DNA of 64,000 nucleotides from JAMXLO01 sp963776505. Lineage in GTDB: Bacteria; Pseudomonadota; Alphaproteobacteria; Acetobacterales; Acetobacteraceae. The stretch's first letter is position 1. The number at the start of each line of letters is the position of its first letter. Shown here piece after piece: positions 1-7,897 of this stretch. Below the pieces are notes generated by a model that was given only the letters and a program-made list of their open reading frames with translations, was not told the DNA's origin and searched no databases. A program made the translations under genes and the position numbers. Location of the stretch: positions 62,001-126,000 of the forward strand of contig CAVZNH010000011.1 of NCBI GenBank assembly GCA_963776505.1, read 5' to 3'.

Positions 1-1081
1 TCGGCGCCGGCCCAGGCGTGTCAGAGAATTTGATTGGCTTCGTCATCGTTCGATAACGTCCGACCTCCTTGTGGTCGAGTGTCGTCACCAGCTCCTCGGC
101 GACAACCTGCGGATGGTCGAACATATCCTCGATCGGTCGTACCGCTGCGCAGGGCACCCGTTCGCCGAAGATCTCCTCCCATTCGAGCGCGGTGCGCGCG
201 GCGAGAGCGGCTCGCACTTCCGGCACCAATTCGGCAGCATGTTCGGCGCGACTGCGCATCGTCGCGCAGCGCGGATCGCTCGCCAGTTCCGGGCGCCCGA
301 TCAGCTCACATAATGCAGCAAAGAAATGATTGGAGTGCAGCGAGACATAAAGGGCGCCGCTCCTTGTCGGATGGATGCCGGTCAACCCACCGGTGCCGGA
401 ATCGCGTGCGACATCGCGGCCCTCGCTCTCAGCCCAAACAAAGCGGCCCGCCTGAATTGTCAAGGCGCTGCGCAACAGCGAGAGGCTGAGATATTGCCCG
501 CGACCACTACGCTCGCGTTGGAACAACGCGGCAGCGACGCCATAGGCGAGCAGCGCCGAAGTGAAGTAGTCGAGCACCGAGCCAAGTACCAGTTGCGGCC
601 TGTCGGCGCCGCCGCCCTGGAAGACCGCCATGCCGCTCAGGCACTGCAGGACCTGGTCGAAGCCACCCTTCTCGCTGAGCGGCCCCGCATCGCCGTAGCC
701 CGTCAGCCCGGCGTAAATCAGGCGCGGATTGATCGCCCGCAATCGTGGATAATCGATCCCAAGCCGCGCCGGCACCGACGGGCGAAAATTCTCCACCAGC
801 ACATCGGCGCTCGCAACCATGCGGTGCAGGACGGCCAACCCCTCCGGCTGTTTCAGGTCGAGTGCCAGGGCACGCTTCCCGCGGTTGGTGCCGAGAAAGA
901 ACCGGCTTTCACCGGCGAGGCTCGACGGAAACTGGCGCAGCATGTCGCCCTGCGGTGATTCAATCTTGATCACGTCAGCGCCGAAATCGGCCAGCAGCGT
1001 GCAGCCATAGGGCCCGGCAAGATAGCTGCACAGGTCGAGAACCTTGATGCCGTCGAGCGGCCCGTTTGGTTTGTCGGTCAT
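1..1081 (-). CDS. CaiB/BaiF family (class III) CoA transferase, C-terminus cut by window edge
   Basis: The reverse strand reads MTDKPNGPLDGIKVLDLCSY from the ATG at 1081 and stays open to base 1, so about 360 residues are present and the C-terminus is missing. Family III CoA-transferase features are the early LAGPYGCTLLADFGADVIKIE segment (first 20 residues typical of the CoA-binding fold), ENFRPSVPARLGIDY, and a GSVLDYFTSA segment holding the expected catalytic Asp. These enzymes move CoA between carboxylic acids. The start codon overlaps the stop of the upstream CitE-like lyase by one base (TGATG), so the two are translationally coupled and probably act in sequence: acid activation to a CoA ester, then cleavage. 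Substrate unknown. Confidence 0.88.
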   Translation of the reverse strand, partial: MTDKPNGPLDGIKVLDLCSYLAGPYGCTLLADFGADVIKIESPQGDMLRQFPSSLAGESRFFLGTNRGKRALALDLKQPEGLAVLHRMVASADVLVENFRPSVPARLGIDYPRLRAINPRLIYAGLTGYGDAGPLSEKGGFDQVLQCLSGMAVFQGGGADRPQLVLGSVLDYFTSALLAYGVAAALFQRERSGRGQYLSLSLLRSALTIQAGRFVWAESEGRDVARDSGTGGLTGIHPTRSGALYVSLHSNHFFAALCELIGRPELASDPRCATMRSRAEHAAELVPEVRAALAARTALEWEEIFGERVPCAAVRPIEDMFDHPQVVAEELVTTLDHKEVGRYRTMTKPIKFSDTPGPAP

Positions 1082-1971
1082 CACTTGCCCTCCCGAGCGC
1101 GTATCGCAGCGATCTTCTGCAATACCCGTTGCGCGCGATACACGATGGGATAGTCGATGAACTTCCCGTCGAGCTGGATTGCCGCACTTCCCTCTGCTTC
1201 GGCCTTGGCGAACGCGGCGGCGACGCGCTCCGCAAACGCAACCTCGGTATCACTCGGCGTGAATACGCGGTTCACGATCGCGATCTGGTCGGGGTGGATG
1301 CACATCTTTCCCTGGAAGCCATATCCCGATGCTGTGTGGGCCGAAGCTTCCAAACCTTCCCTGTCGGTCAGATCAACCCAGACCGTGTCCAGCGGCGCGT
1401 CGATGCCGGCCGCGCGCGACGCAGTGACGATAACTGCGCGGGCGTGGGCAAGCTCGGTCTCGCTCTGGCTCCAGGCCATGTTCACGTCGAGCGTGAAGTC
1501 GCCGGCACCGAATGCAACGCGCCGGACGCGTGTGCCCGCTGCGAGGATCGCGTCGATCTGTCGCACACCGCGCGCAGTCTCGATGATCGGAATCAGATCG
1601 ATGTCACCAACGGGCAGTCCCCGGTCACGTTCCAGTTGCGCCAGCAGCCAATCGATCGTTGTGAGCGCGGCGGCGCTTTCGGCCTTCGGGAGAATGATGC
1701 CGTCCAGCCCGGATTGCACGACCGCTACCAGGTCGCCATAGCAGTATTCGGTGTCAGCGGCGTTAACCCGCACATAAAGCAGTCCACGCCGCGGACGTTC
1801 AAGCGCCGCCGCCACGACCTTGCGGGTCGCAGTTTTCTCGGCGATCGCGACAGCATCTTCGAGATCGAGGATCACGGCGTCGGCATCGAGCGCTAGCGCC
1901 TTTTCAACGCGACGCGCGTGATTCCCCGGCGCGAACAGAAAGCTTCGCAGGGGTCGAATTGATTTGTCCAT
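1081..1971 (-). CDS. CitE-like CoA-ester lyase (HpcH/HpaI aldolase / citrate lyase beta family)
   Basis: A 296-residue protein of normal length for CitE-like lyases such as malyl-CoA or citramalyl-CoA lyase. Visible family marks are RSFLFAPGNHARRVEKAL with DAVILDLEDAV near the N-terminus (Arg and acidic CoA/metal residues), LIPIIETARGV with the metal-binding Glu near residue 130, AFGAGDFTLDV with the metal-binding Asp, and GKMCIHPDQI near the C-terminus. It probably cleaves a hydroxyacyl-CoA into acetyl-CoA and an oxo acid. It is coupled through TGATG to the CoA transferase downstream; such pairs occur in itaconate/citramalate or malate degradation, but the substrate here is inference. Confidence 0.85.
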   Translation of the reverse strand: MDKSIRPLRSFLFAPGNHARRVEKALALDADAVILDLEDAVAIAEKTATRKVVAAALERPRRGLLYVRVNAADTEYCYGDLVAVVQSGLDGIILPKAESAAALTTIDWLLAQLERDRGLPVGDIDLIPIIETARGVRQIDAILAAGTRVRRVAFGAGDFTLDVNMAWSQSETELAHARAVIVTASRAAGIDAPLDTVWVDLTDREGLEASAHTASGYGFQGKMCIHPDQIAIVNRVFTPSDTEVAFAERVAAAFAKAEAEGSAAIQLDGKFIDYPIVYRAQRVLQKIAAIRAREGK

Positions 1972-2294
1972 GTCGCGTTCCTGGGTCTCTTTGCCTGTGG
2001 CTCACACGTTAGACGGCTCGGTCGCCAGGCGAAAACATCGGTCGTCAATCGGGGGCCAGCTTCAGGTCGGATGCTTCCTCCCGATCAGTCGGGGGAGCCG
2101 GACGAAAGACCTTGCCAGACTGGATCAACCGCTTGGAGCGGCCGCACACGCCGTGCGTCGTTCCGGCCAATCCAAGGGATCGACGCGGTCGGCACTGGGT
2201 GGGCTCGACATCACTGTATTCCGATGCCAGCTGCACAACACGCCGTGATCGGCGGCACTTACATTGTCTTGATAGTTGCGCCGGTTCAGCGCGC

Positions 2295-2319
2295 GGAACG
2301 ACTTCCCTACTGCCGAGTT
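2295..2319 (+). promoter_or_regulatory. Candidate EcfG (general stress response) promoter
   Basis: GGAAC (2295-2299), a 16-base spacer and aGTT (2316-2319) match the alphaproteobacterial EcfG consensus GGAAC-N16/17-cGTT. It lies 27 bases upstream of a 24-codon membrane peptide with a strong Shine-Dalgarno sequence and would transcribe that peptide and the following membrane protein. The rest of the 1972-2346 gap shows no coding signal; promoters for the divergent citE-like gene should also lie there but none is obvious. Confidence 0.5.
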
Positions 2320-2346
2320 TATCATCAATACACGGAGGAACGAAAA

Positions 2347-2421
2347 ATGCCCGCAATTCTTCTTTGGCTGCTTGGGATACCGATCCCGATCATTATCCTC
2401 CTGGTGCTTCTCTGGCATTAG
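2347..2421 (+). CDS. 24-residue hydrophobic membrane peptide
   Basis: The ORF starts MPAILLWLLGIPIPIIILLV and ends LLWH. It is almost entirely one hydrophobic segment with a central GIPIP break, so it should sit in the inner membrane. An excellent ribosome-binding site (CGGAGG, with GGAGG 9 bases before the ATG) supports translation. Its stop is 11 bases before the start of the next gene, so the two probably form one transcript behind the candidate EcfG promoter. Very small proteins of this look recur in alphaproteobacteria, but I know no defined function. Confidence 0.6.
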   Translation: MPAILLWLLGIPIPIIILLVLLWH

Positions 2422-2432
2422 GGAGGCCCGCA

Positions 2433-3305
2433 ATGGCACTCATTGCTGAAACAGCCGGCCCCGCAGTAGTGGCGGCGGACGAGAACTCCGGCTCACCATC
2501 GGCCGTCTCGTGGGCAGCCGTCATAGGCGGCGCTCTGGCCGCCGTCGCGATCACCTTGCTTCTCGTTGCTCTGGGATCCGGCATCGGCCTTTCGTCCGTC
2601 TCTCCATGGTCGTCGCTGAATCCCTCGGCGACAACCTTCACCCTTCTTGCGGCTGTGTGGCTGATCATTGTGCAATGGCTATCATCGGCAATGGGCGGCT
2701 ACCTTGCCGGGCGGCTGCGCACCAAGTGGACTGGCATCCACACTGGCGAGGTATTCTTTCGCGACACGGTGCATGGCTTTCTGGCTTGGGCACTTGCGTC
2801 GGTTTTGGTCGTAGCCTTCGCCACTTCCTCTGTTTCTTCGGCGGTAAGCTCCGCAGGGCGGGCAATTTCGAATGTTGCCGGCAGCGCAGCTTCTACGGCC
2901 ACCCAGGCTGCCGCCAACCAGTCTTCCGACTCCGGCGGCTACTTCCTGGATACCTTGTTCAGGAAAGATCAGCCGGACGCTAACGCTCCCTCCCAGGACG
3001 CGCGGGCTGAAGCGGGCCGCATCGTTGCCAGAGCGATTGCAAACGGCAACCTGGATCCGGGCGATCGTACCTATCTGGCGAAGCTGATCGCAGCGCGCAC
3101 CGGTATCTCTCAGCAAGACGCCGAAAAGCGCATCGACGACACAGTGGCGCAGATGAAGGCGGCCGAGGAGAAGGCCAAGCAAGCCGCAGACGCAGCTCGT
3201 AAGGCATCCGCATCAGCCTCGTTCTACCTCTTCTTCTCAATGCTGATCGGCGCGTTCATCGCGTCTGCCGCGGGTGCGCTTGGCGGCAGCCAGCGTGATC
3301 TCTGA
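2433..3305 (+). CDS. Membrane protein with four predicted helices and Ala-rich cytoplasmic/periplasmic loop
   Basis: 290 residues. The ATG at 2433 has GGGAGG 6 bases upstream and lies 11 bases after the 24-residue peptide. Helices are predicted near residues 28-50 (AVIGGALAAVAITLLLVALG), 70-95, 118-140 (FLAWALASVLVVAFATS) and 268-288 (FYLFFSMLIGAFIASAAGAL). The loop between helices 3 and 4 is rich in Ala, Ser, Gln, Lys and Glu and looks helical. The spacing GYLAGRLRTKW resembles alphaproteobacterial membrane proteins annotated only as hypothetical. A role in envelope stress is suggested by the promoter, not by the protein itself. Confidence 0.75.
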   Translation: MALIAETAGPAVVAADENSGSPSAVSWAAVIGGALAAVAITLLLVALGSGIGLSSVSPWSSLNPSATTFTLLAAVWLIIVQWLSSAMGGYLAGRLRTKWTGIHTGEVFFRDTVHGFLAWALASVLVVAFATSSVSSAVSSAGRAISNVAGSAASTATQAAANQSSDSGGYFLDTLFRKDQPDANAPSQDARAEAGRIVARAIANGNLDPGDRTYLAKLIAARTGISQQDAEKRIDDTVAQMKAAEEKAKQAADAARKASASASFYLFFSMLIGAFIASAAGALGGSQRDL

Positions 3306-3406
3306 TTGTGCAGGCAGGTCCCTGCGTCGGGACCTGCAGATTTTCGAAGAGATCAAAGGTTGGCGCGCTTCTTGGGGCCGCGGAGAGTGAGGCGTTGCCT
3401 GCGCCG

Positions 3407-3562
3407 AGCGTGCCGGGCGCGACGAGGCCGCTATCGCCAAGTTGCGCCCTGGGCGCCATCGGGGCCTGCCTCGCAGCCCGCGCCGTCGCCGCCCACGCCA
3501 TGGATTGCCTGCGCCTCGACGCTCAGCTGGGCCAGCAGCCCGAGGATGGATGCGAGGCCATG
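3407..3562 (+). pseudogene. Decayed copy of the gene at 5113-5685
   Basis: This stretch matches part of the intact gene at 5113. The segment equivalent to RDEAAIA is in one frame, while the segment AARAVAAHAMDCLRL and GQQPEDG is in another. The intact copy reads LAARVVAADAHAMDCLRL and RQPEDG. Between them the copy has lost bases and shifted frame, and similarity fades at both ends. The gap 3306-3715 holds nothing else I can support. Confidence 0.65.
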
Positions 3563-3715
3563 TCCGTGCATTGGCTCAGTTTGAATTTCCGCTTCGGGTG
3601 GATTCCTGCCCTTCAGGTCTGATGAGCCAACGGCGGGGTAGCACTGAAAGCCATTCTCCCTAGCGGTCAATGCTGAGCAGGCAGCCCTCAGGGTTGGCGG
3701 GGTCGCCTACCCTCA

Positions 3716-4720
3716 TCAACCCATACTTTGCAGGCCAGCGATGATCGCTCTCGCCTCGTGCGCGATATCGCTCACGATCTGCGCCGCCGGCTTGATCCCA
3801 TCGACCAGAGCACAGGACTTGCCCGCATAAAGGACGGCGGTTTCTATGTCGCCCTCGAACCCCAGGGTCGGATAGGAGTTCGCCCAGTATTTGCGTAGTT
3901 CGACGCTCGTGCCGCCCCGCGGTGCGGTGGCGAACGCGACTCCTTCGCTAGTCCGTGCGCCGGCGCGGGGGCGGCCGGATGCTTCCCACTCCTTGACCGC
4001 GCGGTTGCGCAGCACGCGATGCGGCGCGTCCCAGCCAATGTCAAAGAGGCTGGTGTAGACGGTGTCCTCGGCAACGCTTCGCGCGACGCGTTCCTTGTAG
4101 GCGGGGGCGGCGAAAGCCTCCTCGCTGCACAAAAAACGTGTACCGAGCGAGACGCCTTGCGCCCCGAGTACCAAAGCAGCAGCCAGTCCTCGGCCGTCGG
4201 CAATGCCGCCCGCGGCGAGGACGGGCATCGGCTTTACCGCCTGCACCACGGCGGGCAGCAGAGTGGAAAGCGCTGTCGTGCTCCTGACGTGGCCGCCGGC
4301 TTCAACCCCCTGCGCAATAATGCCGTCAACCCCGGCCTCAACCGCTGCTCTAGCCTCGTCTACTGACCCAATCTGAACGAACACCTTGCTCCCCTGACGG
4401 TGCGCGTCGCGGACGTAAGGTGTCGGGTCTCCCCAGAAAAAGACGATTAGCGGCGGTGCTTCGTCGAGACATGCCTCGATCTGCCCCTCAAGAGTGCGTG
4501 CCAAGATAATATTTGCGCCGAACGGCTTGTCGGTCATTGCGCGGGTCTCGCGGATGCGCTGGCGAACCCGGTCGCCGGTCATTCCGGCCACACCCACTAC
4601 CCCGCAGGCACCAGCATTCGAGACTGCCGATGTGAGCTCAGGCCCGGCAAGCCAGCTCATCCCGACCGAGAAGATTGGGTGCTGGATGCCAAGCATTCTG
4701 CACAGAGGCGTCTGCAGCAT
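3716..4720 (-). CDS. NAD(P)H-dependent flavin oxidoreductase / nitronate monooxygenase family
   Basis: The product is a TIM-barrel FMN protein of the 2-nitropropane dioxygenase family, 334 residues from the chosen start (MLQTPLCRMLGIQHPIFSVG). It shows QHPIF at the N-terminus, a GACGVVGVAGM strand, GVEAGGH with the usual active-site His, VLAAGGIADGRGLAAALVLG for FMN-phosphate binding, and LGTRFL. The frame continues to 4789, but the ATG at 4720 is preceded by GGAAGG with an 8-base spacer while the upstream start has no ribosome-binding site. The enzyme probably oxidises nitronates or reduces enones or fatty-acid-like substrates; the substrate cannot be read from sequence. Confidence 0.87.
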   Translation of the reverse strand: MLQTPLCRMLGIQHPIFSVGMSWLAGPELTSAVSNAGACGVVGVAGMTGDRVRQRIRETRAMTDKPFGANIILARTLEGQIEACLDEAPPLIVFFWGDPTPYVRDAHRQGSKVFVQIGSVDEARAAVEAGVDGIIAQGVEAGGHVRSTTALSTLLPAVVQAVKPMPVLAAGGIADGRGLAAALVLGAQGVSLGTRFLCSEEAFAAPAYKERVARSVAEDTVYTSLFDIGWDAPHRVLRNRAVKEWEASGRPRAGARTSEGVAFATAPRGGTSVELRKYWANSYPTLGFEGDIETAVLYAGKSCALVDGIKPAAQIVSDIAHEARAIIAGLQSMG

Positions 4721-5065
4721 GGCCCCATCCTTCCAAAAGGGTCCCGTCGCGCTATCTTCCGACGCGTTGCTTTCAGTGTCGAGCCGCATTTAACGGTTTA
4801 AGATAAGAAGCGTCTGTTGACCGCTTTGGGCATGAGCCGGCATTGCTACCGATGGGAGCGAACGGCTGCTGTGGGTCGGGAACGGAAATTCAGACGGGGC
4901 AACCACCGATGCTTGATGCAAACGACGCGGCAGGGTGGGCCTACGACAACGAGCACTGCACCGGGCCTCGTCCAACGCCTGTGCGCCGGCAGCGGCGACA
5001 TCGTCAGGAACCGTGGCATCCGCCGTCGATGCATCCCGGGCCGGCCGCCCCTTGACGTTGATTAT

Positions 5066-5083
5066 ACTAACTACAATGTTAGT
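5066..5083. promoter_or_regulatory. Perfect ACTAAC-N6-GTTAGT palindrome, probable operator
   Basis: ACTAAC (5066-5071), spacer TACAAT, GTTAGT (5078-5083) form a perfect dyad 30 bases upstream of the gene at 5113. It lies in an A+T-rich patch that also holds -10-like TACAAT and -35-like TTGACG (5052), though their spacing is short. MarR/TetR-type repressors bind dyads of this shape. The rest of the 4721-5112 gap shows no coding or RNA signal. Confidence 0.4.
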
Positions 5084-5112
5084 GGCTCCCTTTTGCTAAA
5101 GCGGCCCAACCC

Positions 5113-5685
5113 ATGTCCGTCGCCCAATCTCTCCCCAGTCTTTCTCCGTCCGTCGCCCGTCACACCCTGTATGTCCTGACTGAGGCGCTGCCTCCGCCCG
5201 TCTCCGACATGCCGGGGGAACGTGCCGCGCGCGATGAGGCCGCCATCGCCGCCGTCGCCGAGTTATACCCCGGGAATGCCATCGAGGCCCGTCTCGCCGC
5301 GCGGGTCGTTGCCGCGGACGCCCACGCCATGGATTGCCTGCGCCTCGCCGGGCAGCCGGGCCGGCAGCCGGAGGATGGCCGTCGCTGCCGGTCCCAGGCC
5401 GCCACCATGATGCGTGCCGCGCAGAGCGCACTCCTCGCGCTCCGGAGCATGCAGGCTGCGCGCGGAAAATCCGATGCCGCGCGTGCCTCTGACCCGCCGC
5501 CCCCATCCGTCGACATCGCAGCCGAGGCGGATCAGTACGCGCTCCGCCATCGCAAACGCGCCTCACTCATTCGCAGCCTGGGCCGACTTCCGGACAGGCT
5601 GAATTGCGGCCCGTTATCTCCGGAGCTGGTGAAGGCGATCGTCACCGGCACCAGCCCAATTCTGCAGGCGCTCGCCGCCGCCTGA
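5113..5685 (+). CDS. Unrecognised Ala/Arg-rich protein, intact member of a repeated local family
   Basis: 190 residues, no signal peptide or membrane segment. The core (about residues 35-115) is a run of amphipathic helices with Ala-rich heptads: RDEAAIAAVAELYPGNAIEA, LAARVVAADAHAMDCLRLAG, then RSQAATMMRAAQSALLALRS. The C-terminal half is basic. A decayed copy of the core lies 1.7 kb upstream at 3407-3562, so the family has duplicated. I recall similar HAMDCLRLA proteins as multicopy hypothetical proteins in Acetobacteraceae, but that is memory and not shown here. A perfect palindrome at 5066 may control it. The function is unknown; an alternative ATG at 5209 would give a shorter protein. Confidence 0.6.
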   Translation: MSVAQSLPSLSPSVARHTLYVLTEALPPPVSDMPGERAARDEAAIAAVAELYPGNAIEARLAARVVAADAHAMDCLRLAGQPGRQPEDGRRCRSQAATMMRAAQSALLALRSMQAARGKSDAARASDPPPPSVDIAAEADQYALRHRKRASLIRSLGRLPDRLNCGPLSPELVKAIVTGTSPILQALAAA

Positions 5686-5798
5686 ACAGCGCCGTCTCAT
5701 CCACAGAGAACTGAGACGCTTGTGCGACACGGCGCCGCGCAATTGCACCCATCGCCGCCTCCGGCCCATACTTGCGGCAAAACCACGGAGGATTGGCC

Positions 5799-6641
5799 AT
5801 GACAGACGCACCGCAAATACGTCCCCTCGGTGAGACGCTGGGAGCCGAAGCCCTCGGCATTGACCTTTCCAAACCGCTCGATGCGGCGACCTCCGAATGG
5901 GTTGTGCGCGCCTTCGCGGAAAATCCAGTGCTGGTGTTCCGCGACCAGGACCTCGGCGCGCCAGAGCTTGCCGCATTCGGCCGCCGTTTCGGCACACCCC
6001 GCAAGCATTCGCTCATCAAGTACCGCCATGCGGATTGCCCGGAGGTCTCCTGGCTCACCAACGTCGAAGAGGACGGCAAGGTCGACTGGTACGGCGTCAA
6101 GCGCGCCACCGACTGGCACACCGACTCCACGTACGAGGACCATCTGCCGCTGCTCGCCATCCTGCATGCGAAGGAGGTTCCGTCGGAAAAGGGCGGCACG
6201 ATGTTCGCCGATATGCGCGCCGCCTATGACACTTTGCCGGAGGCACGCAAGCAGCAGCTCGAAGGCTTGACGGCTCAGCACGGCCGCAGCATCGGTCCCG
6301 CCGGCGAGAAGCTGTACGGCGACGAAAAAGGCGTGACCGACAAAACCTATCGCGACGTGCGGTGGCCGGCGGTCACGCGTCACCCGGTGACGGATCGGCC
6401 GATCCTGTTCGTCAATCCGATGCACACCTATGGCTTCGTCGGCATGGCGCAGGAAGAGGCCTGGCCGCTGATCGAGGAACTGGCCGAGCACGCGACCCAG
6501 GAGCAGTTCGTCTATTACCATCGCTGGCGCGTCGGCGATGTGCTGATGTGGGACGAGCGCGCGACGATGCACCGCGGCGCCGGCGACTATCGCCCGGAGG
6601 AACGCCGCATCATGCTGCGCACGATCGTCTATCCGAACTGA
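5799..6641 (+). CDS. TauD/TfdA family Fe(II)/2-oxoglutarate-dependent dioxygenase
   Basis: 280 residues, the family's normal length. The ATG at 5799 follows GGAGG with a 7-base spacer; an upstream TTG in the same frame (5772) is less likely. The iron facial triad is visible: HTD in DWHTDSTYEDHLP (about residue 110) and the distal His in ATMHRGAGDY near residue 257, followed by Arg in RRIMLRT for 2-oxoglutarate binding. It should hydroxylate a small sulfonate, aryl-oxyacid or similar substrate with release of CO2. It stands alone, convergent with the arsenic operon's MFS gene; a second paralogue is at 17741-18571. Confidence 0.9.
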   Translation: MTDAPQIRPLGETLGAEALGIDLSKPLDAATSEWVVRAFAENPVLVFRDQDLGAPELAAFGRRFGTPRKHSLIKYRHADCPEVSWLTNVEEDGKVDWYGVKRATDWHTDSTYEDHLPLLAILHAKEVPSEKGGTMFADMRAAYDTLPEARKQQLEGLTAQHGRSIGPAGEKLYGDEKGVTDKTYRDVRWPAVTRHPVTDRPILFVNPMHTYGFVGMAQEEAWPLIEELAEHATQEQFVYYHRWRVGDVLMWDERATMHRGAGDYRPEERRIMLRTIVYPN

Positions 6642-6657
6642 TCACCCTTACGTCGTC

Positions 6658-6680
6658 GTGGCCGGGCTTGGCCCGGCCAC
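6658..6680. terminator. GTGGCCGGGC hairpin between convergent genes
   Basis: Perfect 10-bp arms (6658-6667 and 6671-6680) with a 3-base loop lie between convergent stops at 6641 and 6709. It has no T-tract. It shares the GGCCGGGC..GGCCCGGCCA core with the larger palindrome at 59189-59278, so it is probably a repeat element doing duty as a two-way terminator. Confidence 0.5.
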
Positions 6681-6708
6681 CCACGTCTGTGTCTGTGGCA
6701 CACAGCTA

Positions 6709-7897
6709 TCAGTCCGCCGCCGCCATGCGGGATCCTGCCGCGCTCAACGACAACAGCGCCAGGAAGGACAAGCCAGTGAGTGAGCCCGATAACAGCAGGG
6801 CGTAGAGCGGACCGCCCCGGTCGAGCACGATGCCGAACAACACCGGCGCGCCACCTTGCAGGATCCGCGCTGGCGCGGACAGGAAGCCGGTACGCAGGCC
6901 GTAACCCGTCGGACCGAACAGCGCGAGGGGCAATGTGCCGCGTGCGATGGTCAGCATGCCATTGCCGGCGCCGTGCAGCAGCACGAAGGGTATCGCTGCC
7001 ACCGGTCCAAAGATCGCCAGCAATGTCGCGCCAATCGGATGCAGGCCGGTCGCGAGGCGCGCCGAAATCATCGGCGACAGCCGGCGCAGCAGGCCGAATT
7101 CGACCAGCCTCGCGGCCACCTGCGCCGGGCCGACCAGCGACGCGGCGGCCACCGCGACAGCCGGGGTCGATCCCATTGCCTGCAACAGCCGCGGCAGGTG
7201 CGCCGCCATCGCAGTCGAGACGAACCAGGTGGCGCCGAACACGCTGGCAAGCACGATCATCGTCCACGGCAGGCCGGATGCGGCTTCGGGCGCATGCGAC
7301 GTTTCTGGCACATGCGGCGGCGTTCTCGGCACCAGCAGCCGGTTCATCGGCAGTCCGATCAGCAGATGCAGCGCCGCCCATGCGAGGCAGGCACCGCGCC
7401 AGCCGAACGTGTCGATGAAGATGGCGCTCGTCGGCCAGCCGACCGTGCTGGCGAACCCGGCAAACAGCGTGATGCCGGTGATCGCATTGCGTGCGTCGCG
7501 GCCATACAGTCCGGCGACGGTCGCAAAGGCTGCCTCATACAGGCCGAAGCCCATACCGATACCGAGAATGGTCCAGGCCAGCACGAGCCCCGTCCAAACC
7601 GGACGCAAACGCCAATGCCACGAGCCCGCCGGCAAACACCAGATTGGTCGCGGCCAGCACATCGCGTCCGCCATAGCGATCGATGATGCGGCCGGCGAGC
7701 GGACCGAGCAGCCCCGACAACAGCAGCGCGGCGGAGAAGACGCCGAAGAACCATACCCGCGGCAATTGCAGCGCGGCCGAGATCCGATCGGCGAACACCG
7801 CAGGCAGATAGTAGGTCGAGCCCCAGGCGAGGGTCTGAGTGACGCCGAGGGTCGAGACGACAACGCTACGCCGGCCGGTCAGGGCGGCCAATGTCAT
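6709..7897 (-). CDS. MFS transporter, last gene of the ars operon (one frameshift)
   Basis: The N-terminal part is read from the ATG at 7897 (MTLAALTGRRSVVVSTLGVT), passes through two helices and the loop-2/3 motif GRIIDRYGGRDVL, then breaks near 7600. The remainder continues in the next frame to 6709. Removing one base gives about 395 residues with roughly 12 helices, normal for the major facilitator superfamily. The start overlaps the acr3 stop as ATGA, so it is the fourth gene of arsR-arsM-acr3-MFS. This suggests export of an arsenic compound, perhaps a methylated or organic arsenical, but the sequence does not identify ArsJ, ArsK or ArsP; it could export something else. Confidence 0.75.

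Noticed and set aside
326..1896. Plus-strand frames over the first two genes
   Set aside because: Low-complexity Arg-rich translations; the CoA transferase and CitE-like lyase on the minus strand account for the sequence.
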